Shown piece after piece: positions 17,124-26,133 of a DNA stretch of 64,000 nt (position 1 is its first letter; each line of letters opens with the position of its first letter). Source of the DNA: Accumulibacter appositus (GTDB lineage Bacteria; Pseudomonadota; Gammaproteobacteria; Burkholderiales; Rhodocyclaceae). The translations under genes were made by a program, and so were the position numbers. The notes below the pieces were generated by a model. It was not told the DNA's origin. It did not search any database and worked only from the letters and a program-made list of their open reading frames with translations. The stretch lies in assembly GCF_035440685.1 (NCBI RefSeq), contig NZ_DAORMW010000006.1. One strand, 5' to 3'.

Positions 17124-17606
17124 ATGTCAAACAATCCACTCAGCCATTTCAATTCGGCAGGCGAAGCGCAGATGGTCGCCGTCGGCGACAAGGCCGAGAC
17201 CGCCCGCCAGGCAAGAGCCGCTGGCAGGATCGTGATGCGTCCCGAAACCCTGGCGCTGATCCTTGCCGGATCGGCGAAGAAGGGCGATGTGCTCGCTGTC
17301 GCGCGAATTGCCGCCATTCAAGGCGCAAAACGCACCTCCGAGCTGATCCCTCTGTGTCATCCGCTCGCGCTCAGTGAGGTTTCCGTCGACTTTGAGATCG
17401 ACGGCGAGGCAAACGCGGTGCATTGTCTGACGCGTGCGGAGTGTGTGGGTCGCACCGGCGTCGAGATGGAAGCCCTTTGCGCCGCCAGTGTCGGTTTGCT
17501 GACCATCTACGACATGTGCAAGGCGGTCGATCGCGGCATGCGCATCGAGAACATCAGACTTCTTGAAAAAGTTGGCGGCAAGTCAGGGCACTGGGCGGCA
17601 AACTGA
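17124..17606 (+). CDS. moaC: Cyclic pyranopterin monophosphate synthase
   Basis: This 160-residue enzyme acts in molybdenum-cofactor synthesis, converting 3',8-cyclo-7,8-dihydro-GTP to cPMP. It contains AGRIVMRPETLALI, GAKRTSELIPLCHPLALS, GVEMEALCAASVGLLTIYDMCKAVD and the closing KVGGKSGHW, all diagnostic. The start at 17124 (MSNNPLSHFNSAGEAQMV) gives normal length; the frame is open to 16992 but the extra residues are not MoaC-like. No good ribosome-binding site precedes the ATG. It is divergent from bepA. Confidence 0.95.
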   Translation: MSNNPLSHFNSAGEAQMVAVGDKAETARQARAAGRIVMRPETLALILAGSAKKGDVLAVARIAAIQGAKRTSELIPLCHPLALSEVSVDFEIDGEANAVHCLTRAECVGRTGVEMEALCAASVGLLTIYDMCKAVDRGMRIENIRLLEKVGGKSGHWAAN

Positions 17607-17653
17607 CGCCGCTGATCAGGGTACGCCAAAGCAAGAAAGCGAAAAAAAGTGCG

Positions 17654-17676
17654 AAAAAAACCCGCCGGAGGCGGGT
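17654..17676 (-). terminator. Rho-independent terminator of the cold-shock gene
   Basis: On the minus strand the transcript reads ACCCGCC-TCC-GGCGGGT followed by seven Ts, a 7-base GC-rich stem with a 3-base loop and U tract. It starts 22 bases after the csp stop codon. Confidence 0.9.
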
Positions 17677-17697
17677 CCCTATTGCACACCAAAAAAA

Positions 17698-17901
17698 TCA
17701 GGCGCGCGCGATATTCGATGCTTGCTTGCCCTTCGGGCCTTGCGTCACGTCGAAGGAAACCTTTTCGCCCTCTTTGAGGGTCTTGAATCCACCCATGGTG
17801 ATCGCGGAGAAATGGGCGAAGAGATCTTCACTACCATCATCCGGAGTAATGAAGCCAAAACCTTTAGCGTCATTGAACCACTTAACTGTACCAGTTGCCA
17901 T
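17698..17901 (-). CDS. Cold-shock protein, CspA family
   Basis: This 67-residue single-domain OB-fold protein has RNP1 (KGFGFITPDDG) and RNP2 (DLFAHFSAI) and the usual ending GPKGKQASNIARA. It binds single-stranded RNA/DNA and melts RNA structure. The ATG at 17901 has AAGGA nine bases upstream. A 260-base gap separates it from the divergent clpS gene; csp genes often have long regulatory 5' leaders, but I did not identify a defined cold box. It ends in a strong intrinsic terminator. Confidence 0.96.
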   Translation of the reverse strand: MATGTVKWFNDAKGFGFITPDDGSEDLFAHFSAITMGGFKTLKEGEKVSFDVTQGPKGKQASNIARA

Positions 17902-18127
17902 ATTGCCACTTCCTTGAAAAAAGACTAAATCCGGGCGGAGCCCGACTTGCATGTTTCCAATTCAAGCACTGCGCTGACGGATCTTCGGGAACGAAAACCG
18001 GCACAACGCAGCCGTGAACGAAAACATTCGACCTTTTTACGCCAAGTGAGGTTGATGCGTCAAGCGTTTTCATTGTCTGGCGCCTGCACCGCCGCCCCCG
18101 GGTACCGAGAATTGGTGACGGGTGGTA

Positions 18128-18155
18128 TTGCGGATCCGGAAAGACTGGTTAGAAT
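18128..18155 (+). promoter_or_regulatory. Candidate promoter of clpS-clpA, possibly giving a leaderless mRNA
   Basis: TTGCGG at 18128-18133 and TAGAAT at 18150-18155 are 16 bases apart. The clpS ATG begins only six bases after the -10 box, so a start at normal distance would fall on or next to the A of the ATG. No Shine-Dalgarno sequence is visible directly before the ATG. Confidence 0.4.
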
Positions 18156-18161
18156 TCACGC

Positions 18162-18470
18162 ATGGCAACACAGCATCAAGACAACTCTCTACTCCAAGCG
18201 CAGCGCACGCAGCTCAAGCCGCCACCACTTTACAAGGTCCTGTTGCTGAACGACGATTTCACCCCGATGGATTTCGTGATTGTCGTTCTGCAGCGGTTTT
18301 TTGGAATGGATCGAGAACACGCGACGCGAATCATGCTCAAAGTTCACACCGACGGAAGGGGCGTGTGTGGAGTCTATCCGCGCGACGTCGCGGCCACGAA
18401 AGTTGAACAGGTCACAGCCTTCGCACGAAGCAACCAGCACCCCCTGGCGTGCGTAATGGAGGAAAACTGA
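18162..18470 (+). CDS. clpS: ClpAP adaptor protein ClpS
   Basis: This 102-residue N-end-rule adaptor hands substrates with bulky hydrophobic N-termini to ClpA. The core KVLLLNDDFTPMDFVIVVLQRFF, then MLKVHTDGRGVCGVYPRDVAATKV, holds the NDD/TPMDFV substrate pocket and the His of the second motif. It lies immediately upstream of clpA with no intergenic base, the conserved partner arrangement. Confidence 0.96.
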   Translation: MATQHQDNSLLQAQRTQLKPPPLYKVLLLNDDFTPMDFVIVVLQRFFGMDREHATRIMLKVHTDGRGVCGVYPRDVAATKVEQVTAFARSNQHPLACVMEEN

Positions 18471-20729
18471 ATGATTGCGCAGGAACTTGAGGTAAGTTTG
18501 CACATGGCCTTCGTTGAAGCGCGACAGAAGCGTCATGAGTTCATCACGGTCGAGCACCTCCTGCTCGCACTGCTCGACAACCCGTCGGCAGCCGAAGCCA
18601 TGCGCGCCTGCGGCGCCAGCATTGAGCAACTGCGTAAGGATCTGACGCGTTTCATCACCGAACACACGCCAACCGTCGCCGGTGACGACGAAATCGATAC
18701 GCAGCCGACACTCGGCTTTCAGAGGGTCATTCAGCGCGCCATCCTGCACGTCCAGTCATCAGGCCGCAAGGAGGTCAACGGGGCCAACGTTCTTGTGGCG
18801 ATCTTTGGCGAGAAAGATTCACATGCCGTCTATTACCTGCAAAAGCAGGGCGTCACGCGTCTCGATGTGGTCAATTTTATCTCGCACGGCATCAGCAGGA
18901 TTCCGCAGAGCGCGCCACGCGGCGAGCCGGAAGTCGAACCCGAAGGCGAACAGCAGATTGCCGCCGGGCCGCTCGAAAGCTACACCATCAACCTCAACGC
19001 ACTGGCTTTGCAGGGCAAGATCGACCCGCTGATCGGTCGCGACAGGGAACTCGAACGGGTCATCCAGACGCTGTGCCGACGGCGCAAAAACAACCCCCTG
19101 CTGGTCGGCGAAGCCGGCGTCGGCAAGACGGCGATTGCCGAGGGGCTGGCGCGGCGGATCGTCGAGTGCGACATCCCCGAAATTCTCGGCAAGGCGAACG
19201 TTTACTGCCTCGACATGGGCTCGCTGCTCGCTGGCACCAAGTATCGCGGCGACTTTGAACAACGCCTGAAGGCCGTTCTCAAGCAACTCAGCGAGAACCC
19301 GCAGGCGATCCTGTTCATCGACGAAATCCATACCTTGATTGGTGCCGGGTCGGCCTCGGGCGGCACCCTTGATGCGTCAAACCTGCTCAAGCCGGCGCTG
19401 TCTTCGGGACAGCTGAAGTGCATCGGTGCCACCACCTATAACGAGTACCGCGGCATTTTCGAGAAAGACCATGCGCTATCACGGCGCTTCCAGAAGATCG
19501 ATGTCAACGAGCCTTCAAGTGCCGAAGCGGTAGATATCCTAAAGGGTCTGAAGTCCCGCTTCGAAGCCCACCACGGCATCAAGTACTCTGCCGCGGCGCT
19601 CAGTTCCGCGGTCGAACTGTCGGTGCGCTTCATTACCGACCGCCACCTGCCGGACAAGGCGATAGACGTCATTGACGAAGCGGGAGCCGCGCAGCGGATC
19701 CTGCCCAAGTCCCGGCAGAAAAAGATGATCGGCAAAGTCGACATCGAGGAAATCGTTGCCAAGATCGCGCGCATCCCGTCGACGCACGTCTCCTCAGACG
19801 ACCGCAACAGCCTGCGCAACCTCGACCGCGACTTGAAGGCCATCGTTTTCGGCCAGAATGCGGCAATCGACGCCCTGACCCGGGCGATCAAGATGGCTCG
19901 TTCGGGCCTTGGCAACCCTGCCAAGCCGATCGGCAGCTTCCTTTTTTCAGGCCCCACCGGCGTCGGAAAAACGGAAGTCGCCAAGCAACTGGCGTACTGC
20001 CTCGGCAACGAACTGATACGCTTCGACATGTCCGAGTACATGGAGCGGCACGCAGTTTCGCGGCTGATTGGCGCGCCACCCGGCTACGTCGGCTTCGATC
20101 AGGGCGGCCTGCTGACCGAAGCCGTCACCAAGAAGCCCTATAGCGTTCTACTCCTCGACGAGATCGAAAAAGCGCATCCGGACATCTACAACATCCTGCT
20201 GCAGGTGATGGATCACGGCACGCTTACCGACAACAACGGTCGCAAGGCGGACTTTCGCAATGTGATCATCATCATGACGACCAACGCCGGGCAGGAAGCG
20301 ATCCAGAAGGCTACGATGGGCTTCACGCCGACCCGCCAGGCTGGCGACGAACTGATCGAGATCAAACGCATCTTCACGCCCGAGTTCCGTAACCGCCTCG
20401 ACGCCACGATCTCCTTCAAGTCGCTCGATCACGAAGTTATCCTGCGGGTGGTAGACAAGTTTCTGATGCAACTTGAAGCGCAGCTGCACGAAAAGAAGGT
20501 GGAAGCCATCTTCACCACGGCGATCAAGGATCACCTGGCGACACACGGCTTTGACCCGATGATGGGCGCGCGTCCTATGGCGCGCCTGATTCAGGACACC
20601 ATCCGCGCATCGCTGGCTGACGAATTGCTTTTTGGCCGGCTGGCCCACGGCGGCCACGTCACCGTCGACCTCGACGAAGATCAGAAAGTAAGACTGATTT
20701 TCGAAGAAGCGTCCGAGGCCATCGCCTAA
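18471..20729 (+). CDS. clpA: ATP-dependent Clp protease ATP-binding subunit ClpA
   Basis: This 752-residue HSP100 unfoldase feeds proteins into ClpP. It has an N-terminal Clp-N double repeat (about residues 1-145), a first AAA+ domain with GEAGVGKT near residue 215 and LFIDEIHTLIGAG, and a second AAA+ domain with GPTGVGKT near residue 500 and LLLDEIEKAHPDI. There is no ClpB-type coiled-coil middle domain, which makes it ClpA. It begins directly after the clpS stop. Confidence 0.97.
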   Translation: MIAQELEVSLHMAFVEARQKRHEFITVEHLLLALLDNPSAAEAMRACGASIEQLRKDLTRFITEHTPTVAGDDEIDTQPTLGFQRVIQRAILHVQSSGRKEVNGANVLVAIFGEKDSHAVYYLQKQGVTRLDVVNFISHGISRIPQSAPRGEPEVEPEGEQQIAAGPLESYTINLNALALQGKIDPLIGRDRELERVIQTLCRRRKNNPLLVGEAGVGKTAIAEGLARRIVECDIPEILGKANVYCLDMGSLLAGTKYRGDFEQRLKAVLKQLSENPQAILFIDEIHTLIGAGSASGGTLDASNLLKPALSSGQLKCIGATTYNEYRGIFEKDHALSRRFQKIDVNEPSSAEAVDILKGLKSRFEAHHGIKYSAAALSSAVELSVRFITDRHLPDKAIDVIDEAGAAQRILPKSRQKKMIGKVDIEEIVAKIARIPSTHVSSDDRNSLRNLDRDLKAIVFGQNAAIDALTRAIKMARSGLGNPAKPIGSFLFSGPTGVGKTEVAKQLAYCLGNELIRFDMSEYMERHAVSRLIGAPPGYVGFDQGGLLTEAVTKKPYSVLLLDEIEKAHPDIYNILLQVMDHGTLTDNNGRKADFRNVIIIMTTNAGQEAIQKATMGFTPTRQAGDELIEIKRIFTPEFRNRLDATISFKSLDHEVILRVVDKFLMQLEAQLHEKKVEAIFTTAIKDHLATHGFDPMMGARPMARLIQDTIRASLADELLFGRLAHGGHVTVDLDEDQKVRLIFEEASEAIA

Positions 20730-20805
20730 ACATGGCAAGCGCCCGAGGCCAAGCGGCACAGCCACTGGTCGAACCACTGCAGACCGAGTTCACGAGGCAC
20801 ACCCG

Positions 20806-21300
20806 ATGAGTTTCAAGACCGCCGATCTCCTAGACAACAATGAACGCAGGCATCGCGATGGCAGCATTCGTATCGTTACACCGATGTTTCAGCGCTACGG
20901 TGGACGAAGGACCTTCAGCGGCCAGATCGTCACCCTGAAGGTCTTCGAGGACAACTCGCTGGTGCGAACGGCGCTTGCCGAGAATGGTGAGGGCAAGGTT
21001 CTACTGATTGACGGCGGTGGCTCCCTGCGCTGCGCACTGGTTGGCGACCAACTGGCCATCCTGGCGCACCAGAACCACTGGTGCGGCATCGTCGTTTACG
21101 GCTGCATTCGGGATTCGCACGACATTGGGGAAATCGCACTTGGTGTCCGCGCACTCAACACGCACCCGCTGAAAAGCATCAAGAAGGGTATCGGCGAGCG
21201 CGATCTGGCGGTAAGCTTTGGTGGCGTCACCTTCCGACCCGGAGAGTGGATCTATGTCGACGAAGATGGCCTGCTTGTCAGCGACCAGCCACTGACTTGA
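20806..21300 (+). CDS. RraA-like protein (RNase E inhibitor / HMG aldolase family)
   Basis: This 164-residue protein matches the RraA family: TADLLDNNERRH at the start, GGRRTFSGQIVTLKVFEDNSLV, GNGKVL-like LIDGGGSLRCALVGD, and NHWCGIVVYGCIRDSHDIGEI with the RD pair that in aldolase members binds metal and substrate. Family proteins either inhibit RNase E or act as 4-hydroxy-4-methyl-2-oxoglutarate/oxaloacetate aldolases; sequence alone does not separate these. It lies 76 bases after clpA on the same strand. Confidence 0.88.
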   Translation: MSFKTADLLDNNERRHRDGSIRIVTPMFQRYGGRRTFSGQIVTLKVFEDNSLVRTALAENGEGKVLLIDGGGSLRCALVGDQLAILAHQNHWCGIVVYGCIRDSHDIGEIALGVRALNTHPLKSIKKGIGERDLAVSFGGVTFRPGEWIYVDEDGLLVSDQPLT

Positions 21301-21618
21301 AGGGCACGAATCACGAGCACGCCACGGCTGGGCATGGTCCGTACGCTAGACCATTAGATGCGCGCGCCCATCGCTGCACATTCCCTGACGCCGCGTTGGT
21401 CGACGCCAGGCAAGAAGCGCCGGCGTACCGCCGGGCGCGCGTGCACAGCCGTCGCACCGGCCACATGGCGCATACTCGGTGGCTAGCGCGGGGTGTGCCA
21501 GGCTCCACCAGTGCCCTAGCAAGCACCTCGAAACCACAGCCGCCACGAATTGTCCACGGTCGAGACACGGGAGATCCGTCCCCCGCGAACGGCCATGGAG
21601 TTGCCAAGAAGATCGGAG
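21301..21618. other. Non-coding gap between the RraA-like gene and the ankyrin gene
   Basis: I see no convincing gene, promoter or terminator in this stretch. A 98-codon minus-strand open frame exists but has no recognisable composition or motif. The ankyrin gene may begin at 21595 or even a TTG at 21550, which would shorten the gap. Confidence 0.5.
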
Positions 21619-22143
21619 ATGAGTGTGACCGCTGCCATTGACCTGCTCAAAGCGATCCGGACAGGCCGCGTGCAGGAAGTACGAGCCCTGCTGGACGCCG
21701 GAACCTCGGTTGAAATTGATGACGGTCGGGGAGATCCCGGCCTGCCGCTCGGTGTCGCGTGCTTCATGGGGCACGTCGATATCGTCCGGGAACTGATCAG
21801 CCGCGGCGCCAAAGTCAATATCGCGGACAACACCCAGCTAACCTCGCCTTTGTCGATGGCTGTTCGTGGCCGCCGTACCGAGGTCGTCAAGGCACTGATC
21901 GAACTAGGGGCCGAGGTGCCGCCCGGCATGACCACCGGACTGACCGACCAGGAAATGCTGATTGCTCGCTGGCGCGGTCGCCACTACGGGGCGACGAACG
22001 ACGGCGGAGCAGGACCGTCAAGCACCGAGCATCCGGTCTTTGAAGAAATTGAAATGATCCGCTGCTACGGAACGGACACCTCTGTTCTCGATGCCGACCT
22101 GATCCGCGCGGCACGCGACATGGACAACCACAAGAAGAAGTAG
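21619..22143 (+). CDS. Ankyrin-repeat protein
   Basis: The 174-residue protein contains about three ankyrin repeats: DLLKAIRTGRVQEVRALLDAGTSVEIDD, PLGVACFMGHVDIVRELISRGAKVNIAD and PLSMAVRGRRTEVVKALIELGAEVP. A C-terminal region without repeats follows and ends in a charged tail (DMDNHKKK). No signal peptide or membrane span is seen, so it is probably cytosolic and mediates a protein contact. The start is uncertain: 21619 is preceded directly by GGAG, and in-frame ATG 21595 and TTG 21550 are alternatives. Confidence 0.75.
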   Translation: MSVTAAIDLLKAIRTGRVQEVRALLDAGTSVEIDDGRGDPGLPLGVACFMGHVDIVRELISRGAKVNIADNTQLTSPLSMAVRGRRTEVVKALIELGAEVPPGMTTGLTDQEMLIARWRGRHYGATNDGGAGPSSTEHPVFEEIEMIRCYGTDTSVLDADLIRAARDMDNHKKK

Positions 22144-22471
22144 CGGCGCGCGCGCTGCGAGATCAGCGCCCGCCACCTGACAGCTCTGGTGGCGCGCTTC
22201 GCGCGCGCACATGCTGTTGGACGAACCACCGGTGTCAACCACCGTGCTCAGGCGCGGCGTTCGCTCGCGGTGTTGCCGCGCCGACGGCAAGCTCGACGAT
22301 CCCTCGACCAGCTGCGCTACGAAGCTTGGGAAGATGATTCTTCCGGAACTTGTCTTCACGCCAAAAGCCCCGTTTGGCATAGAAATAAGGCATTTCGCAA
22401 ATGAGACTTTCGCCCCACGATGCGGAAGGAGGACGACAAGCGCCCGCTTCGTCCGTGAAAATATATCTTAT

Positions 22472-22485
22472 GTCTTATATAAGAC
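22472..22485. promoter_or_regulatory. Perfect palindromic operator-like site upstream of aceA
   Basis: GTCTTATATAAGAC is a perfect 14-base palindrome in an otherwise GC-rich genome. A third copy of the half-site, TCTTAT, lies directly upstream at 22466-22471 as a direct repeat. The site abuts the -35 box of the predicted aceA promoter, centred about 44 bases before the expected start, where an activator or a repressor could act. I cannot name the regulator. Confidence 0.65.
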
Positions 22486-22487
22486 TG

Positions 22488-22516
22488 TTGCCCGCATTAG
22501 CAAAGGCCGTTATACT
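22488..22516 (+). promoter_or_regulatory. Sigma70 promoter of aceA
   Basis: TTGCCC at 22488-22493 and TATACT at 22511-22516 are separated by exactly 17 bases. Transcription would start near 22522, leaving a leader of about 100 bases before the aceA ATG. The GGAGAG ribosome-binding site lies just before the ATG. Confidence 0.65.
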
Positions 22517-22621
22517 AGACGGCATTGGTTACCCGCTGTCGAGTCTCTGATTCCTCGTTGCTTCGACCCCTCGGGCACCACTCTTGCCGCAACCGCACTT
22601 CCTAATTTTGGAGAGCCAATC

Positions 22622-23920
22622 ATGAGTACAAAAGAACAGCAGATCGCCGAACTGGAAAAAGACTGGGCCGAGAATCCTCGCTGGAAGGGCATCAAGCGCG
22701 GCTACTCGGCCGCCGATGTCGTGCGCCTGCGTGGTTCCTTCCCGATCGAATACACAGTCGCCCGTCGCGGCGCCGAAAAGCTCTGGAACCTGGTCAACAA
22801 TGAGCCCTTCGTCAACTGTCTCGGTGCGCTCACCGGCGGCCAGGCGATGCAACAGGTAAAAGCCGGCGTCAAGGCGATATACCTGTCGGGCTGGCAGGTA
22901 GCCGCCGACAACAACTCCTACGCGGCGATGTACCCGGACCAGTCACTGTATCCGGTCGATTCGGTACCGAAAGTCGTCGAACGCATCAACAACTCCTTCC
23001 GTCGTGCCGACGAGATCCAGTGCTCAAAAGACGTGGGCCCCGGAGCAAAAGGCTACATCGACTATTTCGCGCCGATCGTCGCCGACGCGGAAGCGGGTTT
23101 TGGCGGCGTGCTGAACGCTTTTGAACTGATGAAGGCGATGATTCGCGCCGGGGCTGCCGGAGTGCACTGGGAAGATCAGCTGGCGTCCGTTAAGAAATGC
23201 GGGCACATGGGCGGCAAGGTCCTGGTGCCGACCCAGGAAGCGGTCCAAAAGCTGATCGCCGCGCGCTTCGCGGCCGACGTCTGCGGCGTGCCGACCCTGG
23301 TCATCGCGCGTACCGACGCTGAAGCAGCCGACCTGCTGACTTCCGACTGCGACGAGAACGACAAACCCTTCGTCACCGGCGAGCGCACTTCGGAAGGATT
23401 CTACAAGACCAACAAAGGTCTCCAGCAGGCGATCTCACGCGCCGTGGCCTACGCCGACTACGCCGATCTGGTGTGGTGCGAAACCGGCACGCCGGATCTC
23501 GAATTCGCGCGCCAGTTTGCCGAAGCCGTGCATGCCAAGCACCCGGGCAAGATGCTGGCCTACAACTGCTCGCCATCGTTCAACTGGAAGAAGAATCTCG
23601 ACGACGCGACGATCGCCAAGTTCCAAAGAGAACTCGGTGCGATGGGCTATAAGTACCAGTTCATAACCCTTGCCGGCATCCACAATATGTGGTACCACAT
23701 GTTCGATCTTGCGCAGGACTACGTCAAACGCGGCATGACGGCCTATGTCGAAAAAGTCCAGGAGCCGGAATTCGCGGCCCGCGATCGGGGCTATAGCTTC
23801 GTTTCGCACCAGCAGGAAGTCGGCACCGGCTACTTCGACGACGTCACCACCGTCATCCAGGGTGGCACCTCGTCGGTTACCGCTCTGACCGGTTCGACCG
23901 AAGAAGAGCAGTTCCACTAA
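22622..23920 (+). CDS. aceA: Isocitrate lyase
   Basis: The 432-residue glyoxylate-shunt enzyme splits isocitrate into succinate and glyoxylate, letting cells grow on acetate or fatty acids. The catalytic loop KKCGHMGGKVLVPT near residue 190 holds the active-site cysteine, with SGWQVAADNN, VHWEDQLAS and YNCSPSFNWKK also conserved. Start 22622 follows TTGGAGAGCC. It has its own promoter with a palindromic site and ends in an intrinsic terminator, so it is a single-gene unit. Malate synthase lies 3.8 kb downstream. Confidence 0.98.
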   Translation: MSTKEQQIAELEKDWAENPRWKGIKRGYSAADVVRLRGSFPIEYTVARRGAEKLWNLVNNEPFVNCLGALTGGQAMQQVKAGVKAIYLSGWQVAADNNSYAAMYPDQSLYPVDSVPKVVERINNSFRRADEIQCSKDVGPGAKGYIDYFAPIVADAEAGFGGVLNAFELMKAMIRAGAAGVHWEDQLASVKKCGHMGGKVLVPTQEAVQKLIAARFAADVCGVPTLVIARTDAEAADLLTSDCDENDKPFVTGERTSEGFYKTNKGLQQAISRAVAYADYADLVWCETGTPDLEFARQFAEAVHAKHPGKMLAYNCSPSFNWKKNLDDATIAKFQRELGAMGYKYQFITLAGIHNMWYHMFDLAQDYVKRGMTAYVEKVQEPEFAARDRGYSFVSHQQEVGTGYFDDVTTVIQGGTSSVTALTGSTEEEQFH

Positions 23921-23940
23921 ACGAGCATTCAGTCGCCGAA

Positions 23941-23967
23941 AAGCCGCGCCTTGGCGCGGCTTTTTTT
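23941..23967 (+). terminator. Rho-independent terminator of aceA
   Basis: AAGCCGCGCC-TT-GGCGCGGCTT followed by a run of Ts: a 10-base stem with a 2-base loop, 20 bases after the aceA stop. Confidence 0.93.
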
Positions 23968-24107
23968 GTGCTTTGCCCGGCCCACTTAACCGGGTGTCTG
24001 CGGCTGCCCAAGCAAATGGCGCACCGCTTCTCGCGATGGAGTGGACGATCAATCTCCCTGTTGGGCGCTATTCTTGACCATCCGCCACCCGCCGTGAGGA
24101 CAGGCAA

Positions 24108-25802
24108 ATGCGTCATAGCTACCCGCTGCACCTACACATCTCGACACTCTTTCTGGGATTGATCCTGGTCATCTGCGGCGTACTCACGGCAATCGCTTAC
24201 AAACTCAGCAGCGAATTGCTCGCCGAAAGGCTATCGGCATCGGAAGCACATGCCGGCATTCTTTATCTGGCCGACTGAACGCAGTTGCAAGCAGCCGCTG
24301 CCCTGACCACGGCCGGGCGCGAGCTCGGCGACGCACTGCCGACCATCGACGCTTCCTCGGCCGGCGCACTACTCGGTGCGGCGCTCGCCAATGGCGTCGC
24401 GCGTGCCGGCTGCGACGCTGGCCTGGCCAACGCCAGCAACGCCATTGCCGTTCCCTTGCTCAACCGCAAGGCTGAACCGGTCGGCGCCATGCTCCTGCTT
24501 TGCGACGCGGCGAGCAATAGCGCGCGCCTGAGCTTCGTAAAGGCTTTTGCCTGCTCGGCAGCTGTATCCCTTGACGGCAAGGCGCGGATCACGGCGCAGA
24601 AATATCTCTTCGAGGCATTCATTCAGTTAATCGCTGCAGCGATTGACGCCAAGAGCCCGTATACGGGTGGTCACTGCGCACGCGTCCCGGAACTCACCAA
24701 GATGCTGGCCCGCCCCGCCTGCGAAGACGTGGGCGATGCCTACGGGAAGTTTCGGCTCAGCGACGACGACTGGCAAGCCCTGCATATCGCCGACTGGCGG
24801 CACGACGGCGGCAAAGTGACCACACCCGAATACGTGGTAGACAAGGCGAGCAAGCTGGAAACCATTTACGACCGCATTCACGAGATGCGTATGCGCTTTG
24901 AGGTGCTCAAGCGCGATGCCGAAATAGCTGCCTGCAAGCCGAAGCCAGAGGCGAGGACGGCGCTCTGCGGCGTCGCCAACTGGCTGCCGCACTGCGACAG
25001 ATCGACGACGACTTTGCCTTCGTCGCCAGCTGTAATCAGGGCGGCGAGCTCATGGCCAAGGAAAAGATCGCGCGCCTGCAACGCCTCGCCGCGCGCACCT
25101 GGACACGTACGCTGGATGATCGAATTGGCATTTCCTACGAAGAACAACAGCGCAAGGCCCAAGCTCCCGCCGCCGTTCTACCGGTCGCCGAAGCCCTGCT
25201 CGCCGACAAACCGGAGCACCTTTTCCCTCGGCGACCGCAGGACCGATCGTCGGCCGATAACCCCTTGGGAGTTCGCATGGCCGACCGCGCTCTGCTCTAC
25301 AACCTCGGTGAGGTCTACAAACCTCGCCGTCGAGCGCGGAACGCTCTCCGAAGAAGAACGTTACAAGATCAGCGAACATATGGTCCAGACCCTGGTGATG
25401 CTCGCGCAACTGCCATTTCCAACGCACCTCAGCCAGGTCCCCGAGATTGCCGGCGGGCACCACGAGAAAATGGATGGAAGCGGCTATCCTCGCCGGCTGA
25501 CAGGCGCCCAGGTGAGTCCGCTGGCACAAATGATGGCGATCGCCGATATCTTCGAAGCACTGACGGCGATCGACCGTCCGTACAAGAAGGGCAACACCTT
25601 CTCCGAAGCGCCGACGATCATGTCGCGCATGCAAGCCGAGCACCATATAGACGCCGAGCCATTTGCCATCTTCTTGCGCTCCGGGGTCTTTCTGGACTAC
25701 GCCCAACGCTACATGCAGGCGCAACAGCTTGACGAGGTCGACATCGACAGCCTCCTTGGCAGCCCCGGAAACCAGCAATTGTCCTGCAAGCACAAGGCCT
25801 GA
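24108..25802 (+). pseudogene. Decayed HD-GYP domain sensor protein
   Basis: From ATG 24108 the frame reads MRHSYPLHLHISTLFLGLILVI, a membrane anchor, and meets an in-frame TGA at 24276-24278. It continues in the same frame through a GAF-like end (IAVPLLNRKAEPVGAMLLL) and the first half of an HD-GYP domain (DAKSPYTGGHCARVPEL, RHDGGKVTTPEYVVDKA). Near 24940 one base appears lost, so the next 370 bases are read at +2 (ALRQIDDDFAFV, RTWTRTLDDRIGISYEE). Near 25322 one extra A (TACAAACCTC) restores the first frame (NLAVERGTLSEEERYKISEH, GGHHEKMDGSGYP). The HD motif reads RHDGGK where relatives have LHDCGK. The periplasmic sensor part also seems missing. HD-GYP proteins degrade cyclic di-GMP; this copy should not. 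Confidence 0.85.
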
Positions 25803-26133
25803 TCCGCGCCCGAGCAAGCCGGTGCCTTGGCCAGACGGCTTCAGGCAGCCGGCTTCGACCGGCCACGACTGTCAGCTTTCTTTACAGCGACAGCCAAGCT
25901 CTTGGCAGCAACTGCATAAACCATATCGTAAGGCACTGATTCTATAAGTCCGGCTTATTCTTAGGCATAGTCTTTGCTTATGTCTGCTTGCAAGGCACAA
26001 GTAAAGGCACGCTTTAGCAGGCTTTCTAACGCCGTCTGACCGAGCACCGTCGAATCCCCGGGTGGCGGCCACGACATTTTCGAAAGAACTGATCCCACCA
26101 GCAGCATTCGCGCTGCTTATTTAGATAGAGCCC
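25803..26133. other. Non-coding gap before the zinc-ribbon gene
   Basis: No gene is visible. The middle (about 25915-25990) is AT-richer, with CTTATTCTTAGGC and TTTGCTTATGTC, and may hold a promoter, but I cannot place a convincing pair of boxes. There is no terminator after the decayed HD-GYP gene. Confidence 0.4.

Larger units (their letters stand above)
22144..22621. other. Long non-coding region upstream of aceA with promoter and palindrome
   Basis: The first 320 bases hold no gene I can support, although the aceA frame stays open back to 22211 by chance. A short inverted repeat CGCCACC/GGTGGCG lies just after the ankyrin stop. The last 150 bases are AT-richer than the surroundings and hold the aceA control region annotated separately. 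Confidence 0.6.

Noticed and set aside
21311..21607. Minus-strand 98-codon frame before the ankyrin gene
   Set aside because: There is no motif, no ribosome-binding site and a composition typical of random GC-rich sequence.
22211..22621. N-terminal extension of isocitrate lyase
   Set aside because: The stretch holds the promoter and palindrome, and ATG 22622 with its ribosome-binding site gives the normal protein start.
24276..24278. Selenocysteine or other recoding at the in-frame TGA
   Set aside because: Two frameshifts and a damaged HD motif follow, no typical SECIS hairpin was seen, and the position is not a catalytic cysteine of the family.
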